64,000 nt of DNA from Alphaproteobacteria bacterium (lineage in GTDB: Bacteria; Pseudomonadota; Alphaproteobacteria; Micavibrionales; Micavibrionaceae). Numbering within the stretch: the first letter of the stretch is position 1; every line of letters starts with the position of its first letter. The notes beneath the pieces were generated by a model that searched no databases, was not told the DNA's origin, and saw only the letters and a list, made by a program, of their open reading frames with translations. The DNA lies in assembly GCA_020445145.1 (NCBI GenBank), contig JAGRHC010000001.1:1-64000 (forward strand). Direction: 5' to 3'. The translations under genes were made by a program, and so were the position numbers. Positions 42,928 to 52,971 of this stretch are shown one piece after another.

Positions 42928-45255
42928 TTATTTGCTTTCTGCAATGTAGATTCCCTGCCAGTCGGCGGGGATTTTTTTCTTTTTCTTCATGTCCTTGATA
43001 CGCTTTTCATACATATCATAATAGCTTTCGAGCGTCCCGTCGGATGCCTCCCGGCATTCGGCAACCATTTTCAGTGCATGATCAAAGTCTCGGGCGCGGT
43101 AGCGGGTCAGCATTTGCGTGTGCAGCGCATTCCAGGACTTGAACTGGTAGTCTTGTGCATACCCCTCATCTCCGACGAGCGCGTATATGCGGACCGGACG
43201 TACTTTTCCTATGACCTGAATGAGGTCGAGTTCGAGCATCGCAAGGCCCGGAGCTTTGTCGTGCGTTGTTTCATTGACGAGGATGTCTACGCCGTAGAAT
43301 TTGGTTTGACCTTCCAATCGTGCGGCGAGGTTTACAGCGTCTCCCAATGCTGAATAGGCGAAGCGCTGACGTGACCCCATATTACCGACGGCGCACAGGC
43401 CTGTGTTGATCCCGATCCCTGCGCTTAGGAGGACAGGCTTGCGCCCTACTTCATTGGCGCGGACGGCGATTCTTTCGTTGACCGGTCTTAAGGCTGCCTG
43501 CATCTGAAGGGCTGCGTAGCATGCGAGGCGTTCATGTCCATCAATATCATGAGGCGCATTCCAGAACGCCATCATTGCATCGCCGATATATTTATCGACT
43601 GTCCCCTGCTCGCTCAGTACGACATCGGTCATAGCGGTCAGGAATTCGTTCATCATTCCGACAAGTTCATCCGGCTCCATGCCTTCGGAGATTGCGGTGA
43701 AGCGCCGGATGTCGGTGAACATCACAGTAAGTTCTCGGGTTTCCCCGCCAAGGCTCAGCTTTTCAGGGGACTTTTCCAGTTCCTTCATCACCTCGGGCGA
43801 CACATAGAGGCCGAGGGCGCTACGGATATATTTTCTGCGTGACTCCGCGCGGGCATAGGACAGAATGGTTGAGACGACAAAAATGGTGAAGACGGCGATG
43901 CTTGGGTACACTGGATCAATCAGGAGACCATACTGTACGTATGCGTAATAAGCTCCGAAACCTGCGAAAGCAATAATGGTTGCGCATAATAGAGTTGAAA
44001 TAGCGACACCGATAAATGGTGAAAGAAGAATGAACAGCAACCCCGCGATCAAGATGTAGGATGCTTCGGCGGCCTCGGTTATGGATGGACGAAGCAGATA
44101 TTTCTCTTGCAGGACCTGTTCAATGACGTTTGCGTGAATTTCCACGCCGGGGCGGAAAGGCTGAAGCGCTGTGTTTCGTAGATCTTTCAGGCCTTCCGCA
44201 CTGGCTCCGATCAGGACAACTTTGCCTTTGACCCGTGGGCTCATTTCCGCTTCGTATTGAGGATCAATGATTTTATAGGCCGGAAGATAATCCAGTGATG
44301 TACACTTTGAGCCCTGCGCGGTCATATCCTGCTCGTTGCAAAACTGGCGATAGTACACATGTAGAATCCCGTCACTATCAACCGGGATAATATTTTCGCC
44401 AACGACGAGACGATAGGCTGTATCGATCTCTCTTTTGTTTTCTTCCGGCACGCCCCCAAGGATAACCGTTCCTTTTTTTCCGAGGAGACCCACGCGTAGC
44501 GCCTCCAGTGACAAAGATGGGTAGAGTGTTTTACCATCCGTAAAAATCATCCCTGCCCGACGTAACACACCGTCCTGGTCTGGCTGGGCCATGATGCTGC
44601 CTTCCCCTGCGGCATTTTTAGAAAAAATGGGCAGCGTAACGGCTGCAGCAGAAAATTTAGATGCATCTTTTAGAAAGGCATCCTGAACATCTTTTTTTGC
44701 CAAAAGCCTGTTTTTGTTAATTGGACGGTTCTGGGTTCGATCCGTTCGCCCGTAGGAAAATCCTGTGACAAAAACTTCAGAGTCCTTGATTGATTTTGCA
44801 AACATGGCGTCGTAGTCCAATAATTCTTTATTCGACTGCCATATTGTTGTTTGAATATTTTTGAATATCTGTTCCAGCTCTGGTGTGCGTGCCTGTTCCG
44901 GGAGGTGTTGCAAAAAGTAAAGCGGCGCCGATCGGTCTTCTTCTCCAAACACACCATCCAGAACGATTGATCTCGCTCCCATTTTTGCAAGACGCTCTGT
45001 CAATTTTGCCATTGTGTTTCTTGGCCACGGCCATTGCCCGATTTTCTCCAGTGATTTTTCGTCAATATCAATGATGACCACGGTTCCGGAGGCTTCGCGC
45101 GGATGAGCCTGATTGAACTGATCGAAGACCCCTTCGCGCAGGCGCAGGCGCATTTCGCTCGGGGAGCCGCTAAAAAGAATGGCTGCAAAGAGTAAACTCA
45201 GCAAAAAAACGAAATGAAAAATCGTCCAGCCGTTTGGTTTTACTTTATCCAGCAT
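42928..45255 (-). CDS. CHASE2-domain class III adenylate/guanylate cyclase
   Basis: This 775-aa protein has an N-terminal helix, a periplasmic CHASE2 sensor (about 35-330, with IDIDEKSLEKIGQWPWPR and KVVLIGASAEGLKDLRNT), three membrane helices (about 350-440) and a cyclase domain (about 490-670). Metal aspartates are in MFTDIRRFT and DKYIGDAMMAFW; the Asn/Arg pair is in LGDAVNLAARLEG. It makes cAMP or cGMP on a periplasmic signal. The ATG at 45255 has GGTGGAG. It is the last gene of the type I secretion operon, 13 bp after hlyD. Confidence 0.93.
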   Translation of the reverse strand: MLDKVKPNGWTIFHFVFLLSLLFAAILFSGSPSEMRLRLREGVFDQFNQAHPREASGTVVIIDIDEKSLEKIGQWPWPRNTMAKLTERLAKMGARSIVLDGVFGEEDRSAPLYFLQHLPEQARTPELEQIFKNIQTTIWQSNKELLDYDAMFAKSIKDSEVFVTGFSYGRTDRTQNRPINKNRLLAKKDVQDAFLKDASKFSAAAVTLPIFSKNAAGEGSIMAQPDQDGVLRRAGMIFTDGKTLYPSLSLEALRVGLLGKKGTVILGGVPEENKREIDTAYRLVVGENIIPVDSDGILHVYYRQFCNEQDMTAQGSKCTSLDYLPAYKIIDPQYEAEMSPRVKGKVVLIGASAEGLKDLRNTALQPFRPGVEIHANVIEQVLQEKYLLRPSITEAAEASYILIAGLLFILLSPFIGVAISTLLCATIIAFAGFGAYYAYVQYGLLIDPVYPSIAVFTIFVVSTILSYARAESRRKYIRSALGLYVSPEVMKELEKSPEKLSLGGETRELTVMFTDIRRFTAISEGMEPDELVGMMNEFLTAMTDVVLSEQGTVDKYIGDAMMAFWNAPHDIDGHERLACYAALQMQAALRPVNERIAVRANEVGRKPVLLSAGIGINTGLCAVGNMGSRQRFAYSALGDAVNLAARLEGQTKFYGVDILVNETTHDKAPGLAMLELDLIQVIGKVRPVRIYALVGDEGYAQDYQFKSWNALHTQMLTRYRARDFDHALKMVAECREASDGTLESYYDMYEKRIKDMKKKKKIPADWQGIYIAESK

Positions 45256-45268
45256 TACTCCACCTTCC

Positions 45269-46582
45269 CTATCTTTCCCGCAATGCGCGGTCAAATCCGC
45301 GGCGCACCGGTTTCATCAGATAGTGCAATATTGTTCTCTTGCCTGTGATTACATCGACGTGCGCGACCATACCGGGGGTGATTGGAAGCGGGCTTTGCTC
45401 GGTGCCGAGGTAATTTTTTGCTGTGCGCACCTCGATTTCGAAGAAAGCGTTTCCTTCCCGGTCAGATACAGTTGTTGCACCGATTCGGGAGAGTTTGCCA
45501 TCCAAGGTTCCGAATTTTTGCGGATCATACGCAGTAACTTTTACCTTTACCTGCTGGCCGGGACTTAAGAAGGCAATTTCATCCGGTTTTACCTTGGCGA
45601 CAATTTTGAGCTGGTCGTCTTCGGGAACAATCTCGACAAGATGCATGGCGGGTTCCACGACACCGCCGACCGTTTTGATGGCAATTTTGTTGACGACCCC
45701 ATCGACCGGGGCGCGAAGTTCTGTGCGATAGACGCGGTCGCCGATGGATTTCAGGCTTTGCTCGAGGGCGGAGATCTGCGCCTCGACCTCGCTTAGATCC
45801 TCGAGAGATTTTGAGCGGAACTGGTCGGTGCGAGTGGCGCGTTCATTTTCGGCGGCGCTCAAGTCGGCCTGAAGACCTTTTTTCCTTTGTACATTGGTAT
45901 TAATCTGGCCTTGCAGGTCAGCCAGTTCGCGTTCCTGACGAATTTGGTCGAGTTGAGGGACGGCGCGCTGCTCTACCATTTTCTTGGTGATCTCGAGTTC
46001 CTTTTTGAGGAGGCGGGCACTTTCGGAAAAACGGGAAATCTGGGCGTCGACTTCTTTTAAATCAGCCTGCGCCTTTTTGATTTTTTCGTCTTCTATCGCG
46101 TAGACGGAGGTTAGTTCTTTCTGGCGGGAGTTATAGAGCGCCTTTTCGTTGGCGACCAGTTGCGGCATTTTTTCGGCGATATCTTCGGGGGCTTCGAACT
46201 CCTTGCCGTTGGCTTCGGCCTGAAGACGGGCTTTTTTGGCGCGCAGGGCGAAGAAATGGGCTTCGGCCCCCTGCTCTTCCGAAGAATACTGGATATCGCT
46301 GATGCGCAGCAGCACCTGTCCTTTTTTGACGACATCGCCTTCGGCGACGAGGATATCCTGGATGATCCCGCCTTCGAGGCTTTGAACGGTCTGGATTTCC
46401 TGTGTCGGGACAACCTGCCCTTCGCCACGTGTGACTTCGTCGACTTCGGTGATCGCAGCCCAGAGGATGAAGAAGACAACGAATGCGGCAATGGTGAACG
46501 ACATCAGCAAAGCCGGGCGCGAGGGCCTTGCGTGCAGGGCCGCTTCGAGTTCGTTCATAAATTCTGTCTCTTTTGTGTTCAC
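45269..46582 (-). CDS. HlyD-family periplasmic adaptor (type I secretion)
   Basis: This 437-aa protein has one membrane helix (about 27-46), a lipoyl half-motif, a long coiled coil (about 110-290) and a C-terminal beta barrel with the family RTP-like end (PLPITPGMVAHVDVITGKRT). It bridges the ABC exporter and TolC. The GTG start overlaps the ABC gene stop by 4 bp (GTGA). Confidence 0.93.
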   Translation of the reverse strand: MNTKETEFMNELEAALHARPSRPALLMSFTIAAFVVFFILWAAITEVDEVTRGEGQVVPTQEIQTVQSLEGGIIQDILVAEGDVVKKGQVLLRISDIQYSSEEQGAEAHFFALRAKKARLQAEANGKEFEAPEDIAEKMPQLVANEKALYNSRQKELTSVYAIEDEKIKKAQADLKEVDAQISRFSESARLLKKELEITKKMVEQRAVPQLDQIRQERELADLQGQINTNVQRKKGLQADLSAAENERATRTDQFRSKSLEDLSEVEAQISALEQSLKSIGDRVYRTELRAPVDGVVNKIAIKTVGGVVEPAMHLVEIVPEDDQLKIVAKVKPDEIAFLSPGQQVKVKVTAYDPQKFGTLDGKLSRIGATTVSDREGNAFFEIEVRTAKNYLGTEQSPLPITPGMVAHVDVITGKRTILHYLMKPVRRGFDRALRER

Positions 46583-48783
46583 CCTTTTCTCACCTGAATT
46601 GATCCGGTTTGCAGTGCGGCGATTACTTCATCGCGCGGCCCGTCCATGATGATTTTTCCCTGATGCAGTAGAATCAGGCGATCGACCAATGGCAGCATAT
46701 TATGCTTGTGTGTGACCAAAACGAAAGTTTTGCCTGCTGTATGGTTGCGGATGTAATCGCTGAATGCCTGCTCGGCCTGGGTGTCCATGGCGTTGGTTGG
46801 CTCGTCGCAGATCAGGACTTGCGGGTTGCCTAGAAAGGCGCGCGCCATGGCGATGGCTTGCCGTTGGCCGCCGGACAGGCCCGCTCCCTGCTCGCCTACG
46901 GGCGCGTCGAAGCCCATCGGGTGGCGGGCGATAAATTCGTGGGCGCCGGAGGCTTTTGCTGCGGCGAGAATCTCGTCTTCGGCCGCGTGAATTTTTCCTG
47001 CGGCAATGTTGTCGCGGATACTGCCCTGAAAGAGGATGACGTCTTGTGCGATGTAGGCGAAGTTTCGGCGCAGGTCTGCCGGATCGATCTGGCGGATGTC
47101 CGTCTCGTCGATCAAGATCGTTCCTTTTTGCGGCTCGTATAGCTTCATCATCAGGCGGGCGATGGTGCTTTTACCAGAGCCGATGCGGCCGATGATCCCG
47201 ACTTTTTCGCCGGGCTGGATGGTGAAGGAAATATCTTCGAGCGCAGCGTTTTTGGAGGCGCCGGGATAGGCGAAGGATACTTTATCGAATGCGATTGCGC
47301 CTTTTAGGTTCGGGCGGTGCAGAAATTTTTGTTCCGGCGGGCGTTCGACCGGGCTGCCCATAATCCCGTTCAAGGTCTTCAGGGCGCCGCCAGCCTGGTG
47401 ATAGCGCGTGATAATATTGGCGACGGATCCGATTGGTCCGAGGGCGCGGCTGCCAAGGATGACGCTTGCGATCAAGCCGCCCATGGTGAGATCGCCGCTC
47501 TGGACGAGATACATCCCGGTCAGGATGATGATGACGGAGGCGCTTTGCTGGAAGAAGGTCGCGATATTCACGGCCAGAGACGACCAGAAGCGAGAGCGGC
47601 AGGAGGTGTTGGCGTTATCGCCGACATACTGGCTATAGCGCGCACGGAAGCGGCCATCGGCCCCTGCTGCCTTGATGGTTTCCAGTGCGTGGATGGTTTC
47701 CACAAGCAGGGCGTGCTTGGATTCGGACGACTTAATTGATCTGCGCACAAGCTTTTTCAGGCGCATCTGGATCAGGTATCCCGCAAAGCAGACAATGGCG
47801 ATAATCCCTACGATGATAAAGGCGACAGAGCCGCCGAGTTTGTAGACGAAGAACAGGAAGACGATGGAGAACGGCAAGTCGACCAGTGCGGTGATGGTGG
47901 CGGAGGTGAAAAACTCGCGGACGGAATCGAAGTCGCGCAGCATATTTGCGAACGCTCCGCTGGCTGCCGGGCGGCCGGCTAGTTTCATGTCGAGGACCTG
48001 ATCGTAGATTCTGCGGGCGGCAATGACGTCTATGCGGCGGCCTGCGAAGTCGATCAGGTAGCCGCGCATCGTGCGGAAGACGAAATCAAAGACAAAGGCT
48101 GCCAGTGCGCCGAGGCCCAGCGCCCAACCGGTTTCGATTGCGTTGTTCGGAATCACCCGGTCGTAGACGTTCATGACGAAGAGCGGGCTGACGAGCGCGA
48201 AAAGGTTGATGAAGAGCGAGCCTGCGATCATGAGCGCATAAATCGAGGCGTTCCGCCGCACCTCACCCCAGAACCAGTGGTGGCTGGCATCGACCTCATG
48301 TCGATGTTCGGGGTGGATGAATTCCGCTTCGGGATGCGTGTAGATGGCGTAACCGGCGTAATCGTTTTGGAGTTTTTGGATTGAAACTGTGCCCAGCGCA
48401 CCAGTTTCCGGGATGAAAACCTGCGCCTTGCCTTTTTCTTTGTCGATGTTCGTCAGAAGACAGGCCTGGGCATCGTGCAGGATCAAAACACAGGGCAGGA
48501 TAGCGCTCGGTATGGAGGTTATTTGCGGTTTTTTGATCGGGCTGGCGCTGATACCGACGCGGCGGGCTGCCTCGCAAAACAGGGACGGGCCCATTCCGTT
48601 TTCATCGTAAGCCAGACCAGCAACAAGCGAATCAGGTGATTGTGCATGGCCATAGTGTGAGCACAGTTGGGATAAACAGGCGAGGAGCGGCTCTACTCCG
48701 TTTGGCAGACCAATCTCAGCCGTGTCTGGTTCTGCTGTTTTTTTTTCAGCTTTCGCGGATGCAGATGCGCCGGCCTCCGGCAT
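46579..48783 (-). CDS. Type I secretion ABC exporter (LapB-like)
   Basis: This 734-aa protein has an N-terminal C39-like domain without the catalytic Cys (about 25-150), as in RTX exporters that do not cleave. Six membrane helices follow, then a nucleotide-binding domain: Walker A GRIGSGKST, signature LSGGQRQ, Walker B VLICDEPTNAMD. It exports RTX-type proteins. The ATG at 48783 is preferred to the adjacent TTG. The acidic Ala-rich first 25 residues are unusual. Confidence 0.93.
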   Translation of the reverse strand: MPEAGASASAKAEKKTAEPDTAEIGLPNGVEPLLACLSQLCSHYGHAQSPDSLVAGLAYDENGMGPSLFCEAARRVGISASPIKKPQITSIPSAILPCVLILHDAQACLLTNIDKEKGKAQVFIPETGALGTVSIQKLQNDYAGYAIYTHPEAEFIHPEHRHEVDASHHWFWGEVRRNASIYALMIAGSLFINLFALVSPLFVMNVYDRVIPNNAIETGWALGLGALAAFVFDFVFRTMRGYLIDFAGRRIDVIAARRIYDQVLDMKLAGRPAASGAFANMLRDFDSVREFFTSATITALVDLPFSIVFLFFVYKLGGSVAFIIVGIIAIVCFAGYLIQMRLKKLVRRSIKSSESKHALLVETIHALETIKAAGADGRFRARYSQYVGDNANTSCRSRFWSSLAVNIATFFQQSASVIIILTGMYLVQSGDLTMGGLIASVILGSRALGPIGSVANIITRYHQAGGALKTLNGIMGSPVERPPEQKFLHRPNLKGAIAFDKVSFAYPGASKNAALEDISFTIQPGEKVGIIGRIGSGKSTIARLMMKLYEPQKGTILIDETDIRQIDPADLRRNFAYIAQDVILFQGSIRDNIAAGKIHAAEDEILAAAKASGAHEFIARHPMGFDAPVGEQGAGLSGGQRQAIAMARAFLGNPQVLICDEPTNAMDTQAEQAFSDYIRNHTAGKTFVLVTHKHNMLPLVDRLILLHQGKIIMDGPRDEVIAALQTGSIQVRKG

Positions 48784-48850
48784 CAAGGCTTTTCCAGCCC
48801 CTGCGGAATCCTGACTTTCACTTTCATCCTGCGTTCGTTTTGAAATTTCC

Positions 48851-50242
48851 CTACTCCCCTGCCGCGGACTGACCCTCCGCTGAGCCAGCTGCTGTTTCTA
48901 TTTCTGCAAGGGGCGCTGCACCTTCGGCTTTTACGATCTCCGCAGCGTCCAGAGCTGATTTCAGGTAACCAATACTGGCGAGAACCTGGTACTGCACAGA
49001 GAGGAGTGTGTACTTATTATCATTTTCTTCCAGTTGCGCGTTAAAAAGCTGGCTATTGGCGCGCATGAGCTGAAGCAAATTAATACGAGATCCTTCGAAT
49101 TGCCGTTCATAGGCTTTGTAGAGTTTTTTGTTTAGATCCACACGTTCCTTTGATAGACCTGCCTTTTTAATTACGGCCCTATATTGTGCGTATGCTTGAT
49201 AGATATCGCGCTTGATGGCGCGCTTCATCTCATCTGTTTTGGCGAGGGCCTCACGGTATAAATGTTTTTGGCGAGACACCTCAGCCTTTTGCTCGCCGCC
49301 GGTGGAGAAATTCCAGTTCATACGTACGACAGCGCGACGGTCTTCCAGTTCTCCACCAATGACATCTTTTTTGTCGCTTTTAAGGTAGGACAGTTCGCCA
49401 GTAAAATCCGGAAAGTAGGCCGCGCGCGCAATATTCACACCTTTATCTGCTGCGTCAGCCTCTTGTTGTGCAGAGCGCAGGCCTGCATGATTAGACATCG
49501 CGGCATCAAAGGCGTCTTCCGCTGTTTCAGGAATGACCGCCGATAACGTTTCAGGCACGACCATTTCATTATCCGGCATCATGCCCGTCGCCTCGAGGTA
49601 AGCGGCTTCCGCAACTTCCTTTTGCCCCTGATATTCTGCAAGTGATGATTCGATGATCATACTTACATCACGAGCTTGCTGGAGCTCCGATTCATCGGCT
49701 CCCCCCTGATCAAACATGGCTTTTATTCGGCTTTGATATTCGGCAATTTTTTTCTTTTCTGCCAAAATCAGATTTACAGCAGCTCTGGTGCGCAGAACTT
49801 CTATGTAAGCTTGAGAGGCCCGCATTGCAATTTGCTCTTGTGTTTCCTCAAGCGAGCTTTTCATAGACTTTGCTTCTGAGTTTGCAGCAGCTACGCGGTT
49901 TGAGGTTTCCATGCCATCGAAAATGACCTGACGCATTGTCAGAGATGCTTCGCCGAAACCGGAATAGGCTGCTCCTCTTGTCGTTTCAAGGCCGCGACTG
50001 GTTGCGTTGTCCTCGTATATCCTTCCCGCTGTTCCGCTTGCAGAAAGCTCGGGGAAGTAGGCGGAGCGCTCCTCCTGCGCCTGACGCAAGGATGCCATGT
50101 AGCCGGCATCGGCTGCGGTGACGCTCGGGTGATTCTGCACTGCTGTCCGCACGGCATCTTGAAGTGTCCCAGCATACGCAGGCACCCCCGCTAGATAGAC
50201 TGGCAGCGCTAAACACATCAAAAAACCAAACTTTTTATTCAT
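48851..50242 (-). CDS. TolC-family outer membrane efflux protein
   Basis: This 463-aa protein has a signal peptide (about 1-24, ending AYA-GT) and two homologous OEP halves with coiled coils, each holding the family pattern (HPSVTAADAGYMASLRQAQE; HAGLRSAQQEADAADKGVNI). It forms the outer membrane channel of the type I system. It is the first gene of the operon, 67 bp before the ABC gene. The C terminus has an Ala/Glu-rich tail. Confidence 0.92.
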   Translation of the reverse strand: MNKKFGFLMCLALPVYLAGVPAYAGTLQDAVRTAVQNHPSVTAADAGYMASLRQAQEERSAYFPELSASGTAGRIYEDNATSRGLETTRGAAYSGFGEASLTMRQVIFDGMETSNRVAAANSEAKSMKSSLEETQEQIAMRASQAYIEVLRTRAAVNLILAEKKKIAEYQSRIKAMFDQGGADESELQQARDVSMIIESSLAEYQGQKEVAEAAYLEATGMMPDNEMVVPETLSAVIPETAEDAFDAAMSNHAGLRSAQQEADAADKGVNIARAAYFPDFTGELSYLKSDKKDVIGGELEDRRAVVRMNWNFSTGGEQKAEVSRQKHLYREALAKTDEMKRAIKRDIYQAYAQYRAVIKKAGLSKERVDLNKKLYKAYERQFEGSRINLLQLMRANSQLFNAQLEENDNKYTLLSVQYQVLASIGYLKSALDAAEIVKAEGAAPLAEIETAAGSAEGQSAAGE

Positions 50243-50502
50243 CAAAAACCTGTATCAGCTTACCTTGGCAAGAAAATGCCCACGGAAGAAGGTGCTGGGA
50301 ATCACACCTAGAGATGTATTAGTTTACTGAAGAAATCCTTGCCTGACAAGATGCTTACCGTTCTTCCTTGCTGGATTTGCCCACATTACTTGATTTGTTC
50401 TATGCTGCACAAAATTTGGTTGTGCGCTCTTCACAAGCAGCGGAATATCGGGCATGTTTCTAAGTGTTGCAATCGCATTACAGATATAAGGGGAGTTTGC
50501 CC

Positions 50503-51831
50503 GTGGGCTTACATATTACCGTTCCGAAAGAGACCCATAAACATGAGCGCCGCGTCGCTGTTTCACCGGAGACTGTGAAGAAGTTGTCTGCGATGGATTG
50601 CGTTGTCAGTGTTGAAAGCGGCGCCGGGCTGGCCTCTGATTTTACCGATGATGCTTATAAAGATGCAGGGGCGAAAATTGTGAAGGATGCTGCAGCCTCC
50701 TTGAAAACGGCTGATGTTGTTTTGAAGGTGCAGGCCCCTAATGCTGCGGAGCTCGGTGCGATGAAGAAAGGGGCACTGCTGGTTGCGATGTTGGGACCCT
50801 TTGGAAATCCGAGTGTTCTTAAAGATTGCGCGAAGGCCGGCGTGGATGCGTTCTCGATGGAATTTGTGCCGCGGATCAGCCGGGCGCAGGCGATGGATGT
50901 CTTGTCCTCACAATCAAACCTTGCCGGGTATAAATCTGTTCTGGATGCGGCGGAGCATTATGCGCACGCCTTCCCGATGATGATGACGGCGGCGGGCACG
51001 GTTCCTCCGGCGAAGGTCTTTGTGATGGGCGCAGGCGTTGCCGGTTTGCAGGCGATCGCGACGGCCAAGCGTCTTGGGGCTGTGGTCTCAGCGACTGATG
51101 TGCGCCCGGCGGCTAAGGAACAAGTGGCCTCTCTTGGCGGAAGTTTTGTCGCGGTTGAGGATGAAGAGTTCAAGCAAGCCGAGACAGCTGGCGGTTATGC
51201 CAAGGAGATGTCTGCTGACTATAAGAAAAAGCAGGCTGACCTTGTCGCCTCTCATATAGCCAAACAGGATATTGTGATTACGACTGCGCTTATTCCGGGC
51301 CGCCCTTCTCCGAAGCTGATCAGCGAGGCGATGGTTAAGAGCATGAAGCCGGGTTCCGTGATTGTCGATATGGCTGTCGAGACTGGTGGAAACTGCGAAC
51401 TGTCGAAAGCTGGTGAAATCGTTGAAGTTCACGGTGTTAAAATTATCGGGCACCTCAATATCCCGAGCCGTCTGGCGGCGGATGCGTCGGCCCTGTATGC
51501 CAAGAACCTTTTTAATCTGCTCGGGCTGGTGATCGATAAGGAGAAGAAAGCGTTGTCTATTGATTGGGACGACGACATTATTAAAGGCGTTGCCATGACA
51601 CGTGATGGCGCTGTGGTTCATCCGGCTTTTACGGGTGAGAAAAAAGAGACTGCGGTTCCTAAAGCGGAAAAAGCTGAAAAGGTGCCTAAAACTGAAAAGG
51701 TTGAAGCCAAGAAAGACAAGGCGCCTGAAGCGGAGAAAGATGCCGCTCCGAAGAAGGTGCCTGTAAAGAAAAAGGCGGCGAAGAAGCCTGCTAAAGAGAA
51801 GACAGAAACCAAGACGAAAAAGGGAGCATAA
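50503..51831 (+). CDS. pntAA: NAD(P) transhydrogenase alpha subunit, domain I, with Lys-rich tail
   Basis: This 442-aa protein starts at GTG (50503) after AAGGGGAG and reads HITVPKETHKHERRVAVSPE. The NAD-binding site VFVMGAGVAGLQAI lies near residue 170, and RPSPKLISEAMVKSMKPGSVIVDMA is conserved. It is the soluble NAD(H) domain of the proton-pumping transhydrogenase. The last 64 residues form a Lys/Glu/Ala-Pro repeat tail not found in the minimal protein. An AT-rich 257-bp gap separates it from tolC. Confidence 0.93.
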   Translation: MGLHITVPKETHKHERRVAVSPETVKKLSAMDCVVSVESGAGLASDFTDDAYKDAGAKIVKDAAASLKTADVVLKVQAPNAAELGAMKKGALLVAMLGPFGNPSVLKDCAKAGVDAFSMEFVPRISRAQAMDVLSSQSNLAGYKSVLDAAEHYAHAFPMMMTAAGTVPPAKVFVMGAGVAGLQAIATAKRLGAVVSATDVRPAAKEQVASLGGSFVAVEDEEFKQAETAGGYAKEMSADYKKKQADLVASHIAKQDIVITTALIPGRPSPKLISEAMVKSMKPGSVIVDMAVETGGNCELSKAGEIVEVHGVKIIGHLNIPSRLAADASALYAKNLFNLLGLVIDKEKKALSIDWDDDIIKGVAMTRDGAVVHPAFTGEKKETAVPKAEKAEKVPKTEKVEAKKDKAPEAEKDAAPKKVPVKKKAAKKPAKEKTETKTKKGA

Positions 51832-51834
51832 ATC

Positions 51835-52248
51835 ATGGCTGATGAAAGAAGCATTACTGAAAGCGCCAGTGATCTTGCGACACGCCTGCAGGAATTATCA
51901 GATAGTGCGGCTCAGCTTGCGGCGCAGACGGGAAGCGCAATTGCGGAAGGCGGCGCGCATGGCGGTGAGCCTTTCCTTGTTACGGGTTTGACCGTATTTG
52001 TTCTGGCCTGTTTTGTCGGATATCACGTTGTATGGCGGGTGACCCCTGCCCTGCACTCTCCCTTGATGGGGATTACCAATGCGATTTCCTCGGTGATTAT
52101 CGTCGGTGCTATTTTGGCCGTGGGCCCGAGTGATGGCGGGTTTTCAAAACTTCTTGGATTTTTTGCGGTGATGCTGGCGTCAGTGAATATTTTTGGCGGC
52201 TTCATCATTACGCGGCGTATGCTCGGGATGTTCAAGAAAAAGGGCTGA
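51835..52248 (+). CDS. pntAB: NAD(P) transhydrogenase alpha subunit, membrane part
   Basis: This 137-aa protein has an N-terminal helical leader (1-45) and four hydrophobic helices with [20 protein letters not shown], the conserved domain II motif. It begins 3 bases after pntAA. The split into AA and AB is usual in alphaproteobacteria. Confidence 0.95.
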   Translation: MADERSITESASDLATRLQELSDSAAQLAAQTGSAIAEGGAHGGEPFLVTGLTVFVLACFVGYHVVWRVTPALHSPLMGITNAISSVIIVGAILAVGPSDGGFSKLLGFFAVMLASVNIFGGFIITRRMLGMFKKKG

Positions 52249-52269
52249 TTTCGGCTGGGAAGATAGACC

Positions 52270-52971
52270 ATGCCTGATGGCGCCGTTTTGTCCGATCTTC
52301 ACTTGTTCTCGCGCAGGAGTGAGGGGACGAAAGTTGAGAATGCTCTCTGCTCGTATGGTGACGACCTCTCTTTTCTTGTTTTGAATGGCGATATTCTTGA
52401 TTTTCGGTGGTCTACTTTTGAGACTGAAGAAAACACGATAAAGGCAGGTATCAGCTGGTTGCAGGCTCTTGGTGAGCGCTTTCCGGATTGTCATGTGTAC
52501 TATGTGATGGGCAATCATGACTGTACTGCCGGCTGGGGGGAAGCACTGGACCGCTTATCCTCAGAACGGTTTTCGTGGTCGCCGACCCATTTCATACTTG
52601 GCGATTCTTTATTTTTACATGGTGATTTGCCGCTGGAAGGGAAAGAGCCTTTTCATCGACCTTTGCAGCAAGAGCACAGGCGCATGCCAGCTTACGGAGC
52701 GATGGACCTGCTTTATCATGGGCTTATTAAAGCCAGGGCGCATAAAATACCCTGCAGCCTGTTTTCGGGTTCCTATTGTGCGCCGAAAATTCTGAACAAT
52801 CTTCGTCTGCATGAGCCGGATATTCTTCCCGGTCTGCAGCATATTTATTTCGGGCATACGCATTCTCCTTTTCGTGGACATATGCATGAGGGTATCGCCT
52901 TTCACAATACCGGCTCGGCGGTTCGGTATATGGACTTTAACTCTATGAGCGTGGCGGTGCGGGATGTCTGA
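52270..52971 (+). CDS. Calcineurin-like metallophosphoesterase (LpxH/UDP-diacylglucosamine hydrolase-like)
   Basis: This 233-aa protein has the full metallophosphoesterase set: SDLHLF (8-13), NGDILDF (39-45), GNHD (81-84), HGD (117-119) and GHTH near 195. The overall plan is nearest to LpxH-like lipid phosphoesterases but the substrate is unknown. It lies within the pnt operon and overlaps the next gene by 8 bp. Confidence 0.88.
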   Translation: MPDGAVLSDLHLFSRRSEGTKVENALCSYGDDLSFLVLNGDILDFRWSTFETEENTIKAGISWLQALGERFPDCHVYYVMGNHDCTAGWGEALDRLSSERFSWSPTHFILGDSLFLHGDLPLEGKEPFHRPLQQEHRRMPAYGAMDLLYHGLIKARAHKIPCSLFSGSYCAPKILNNLRLHEPDILPGLQHIYFGHTHSPFRGHMHEGIAFHNTGSAVRYMDFNSMSVAVRDV

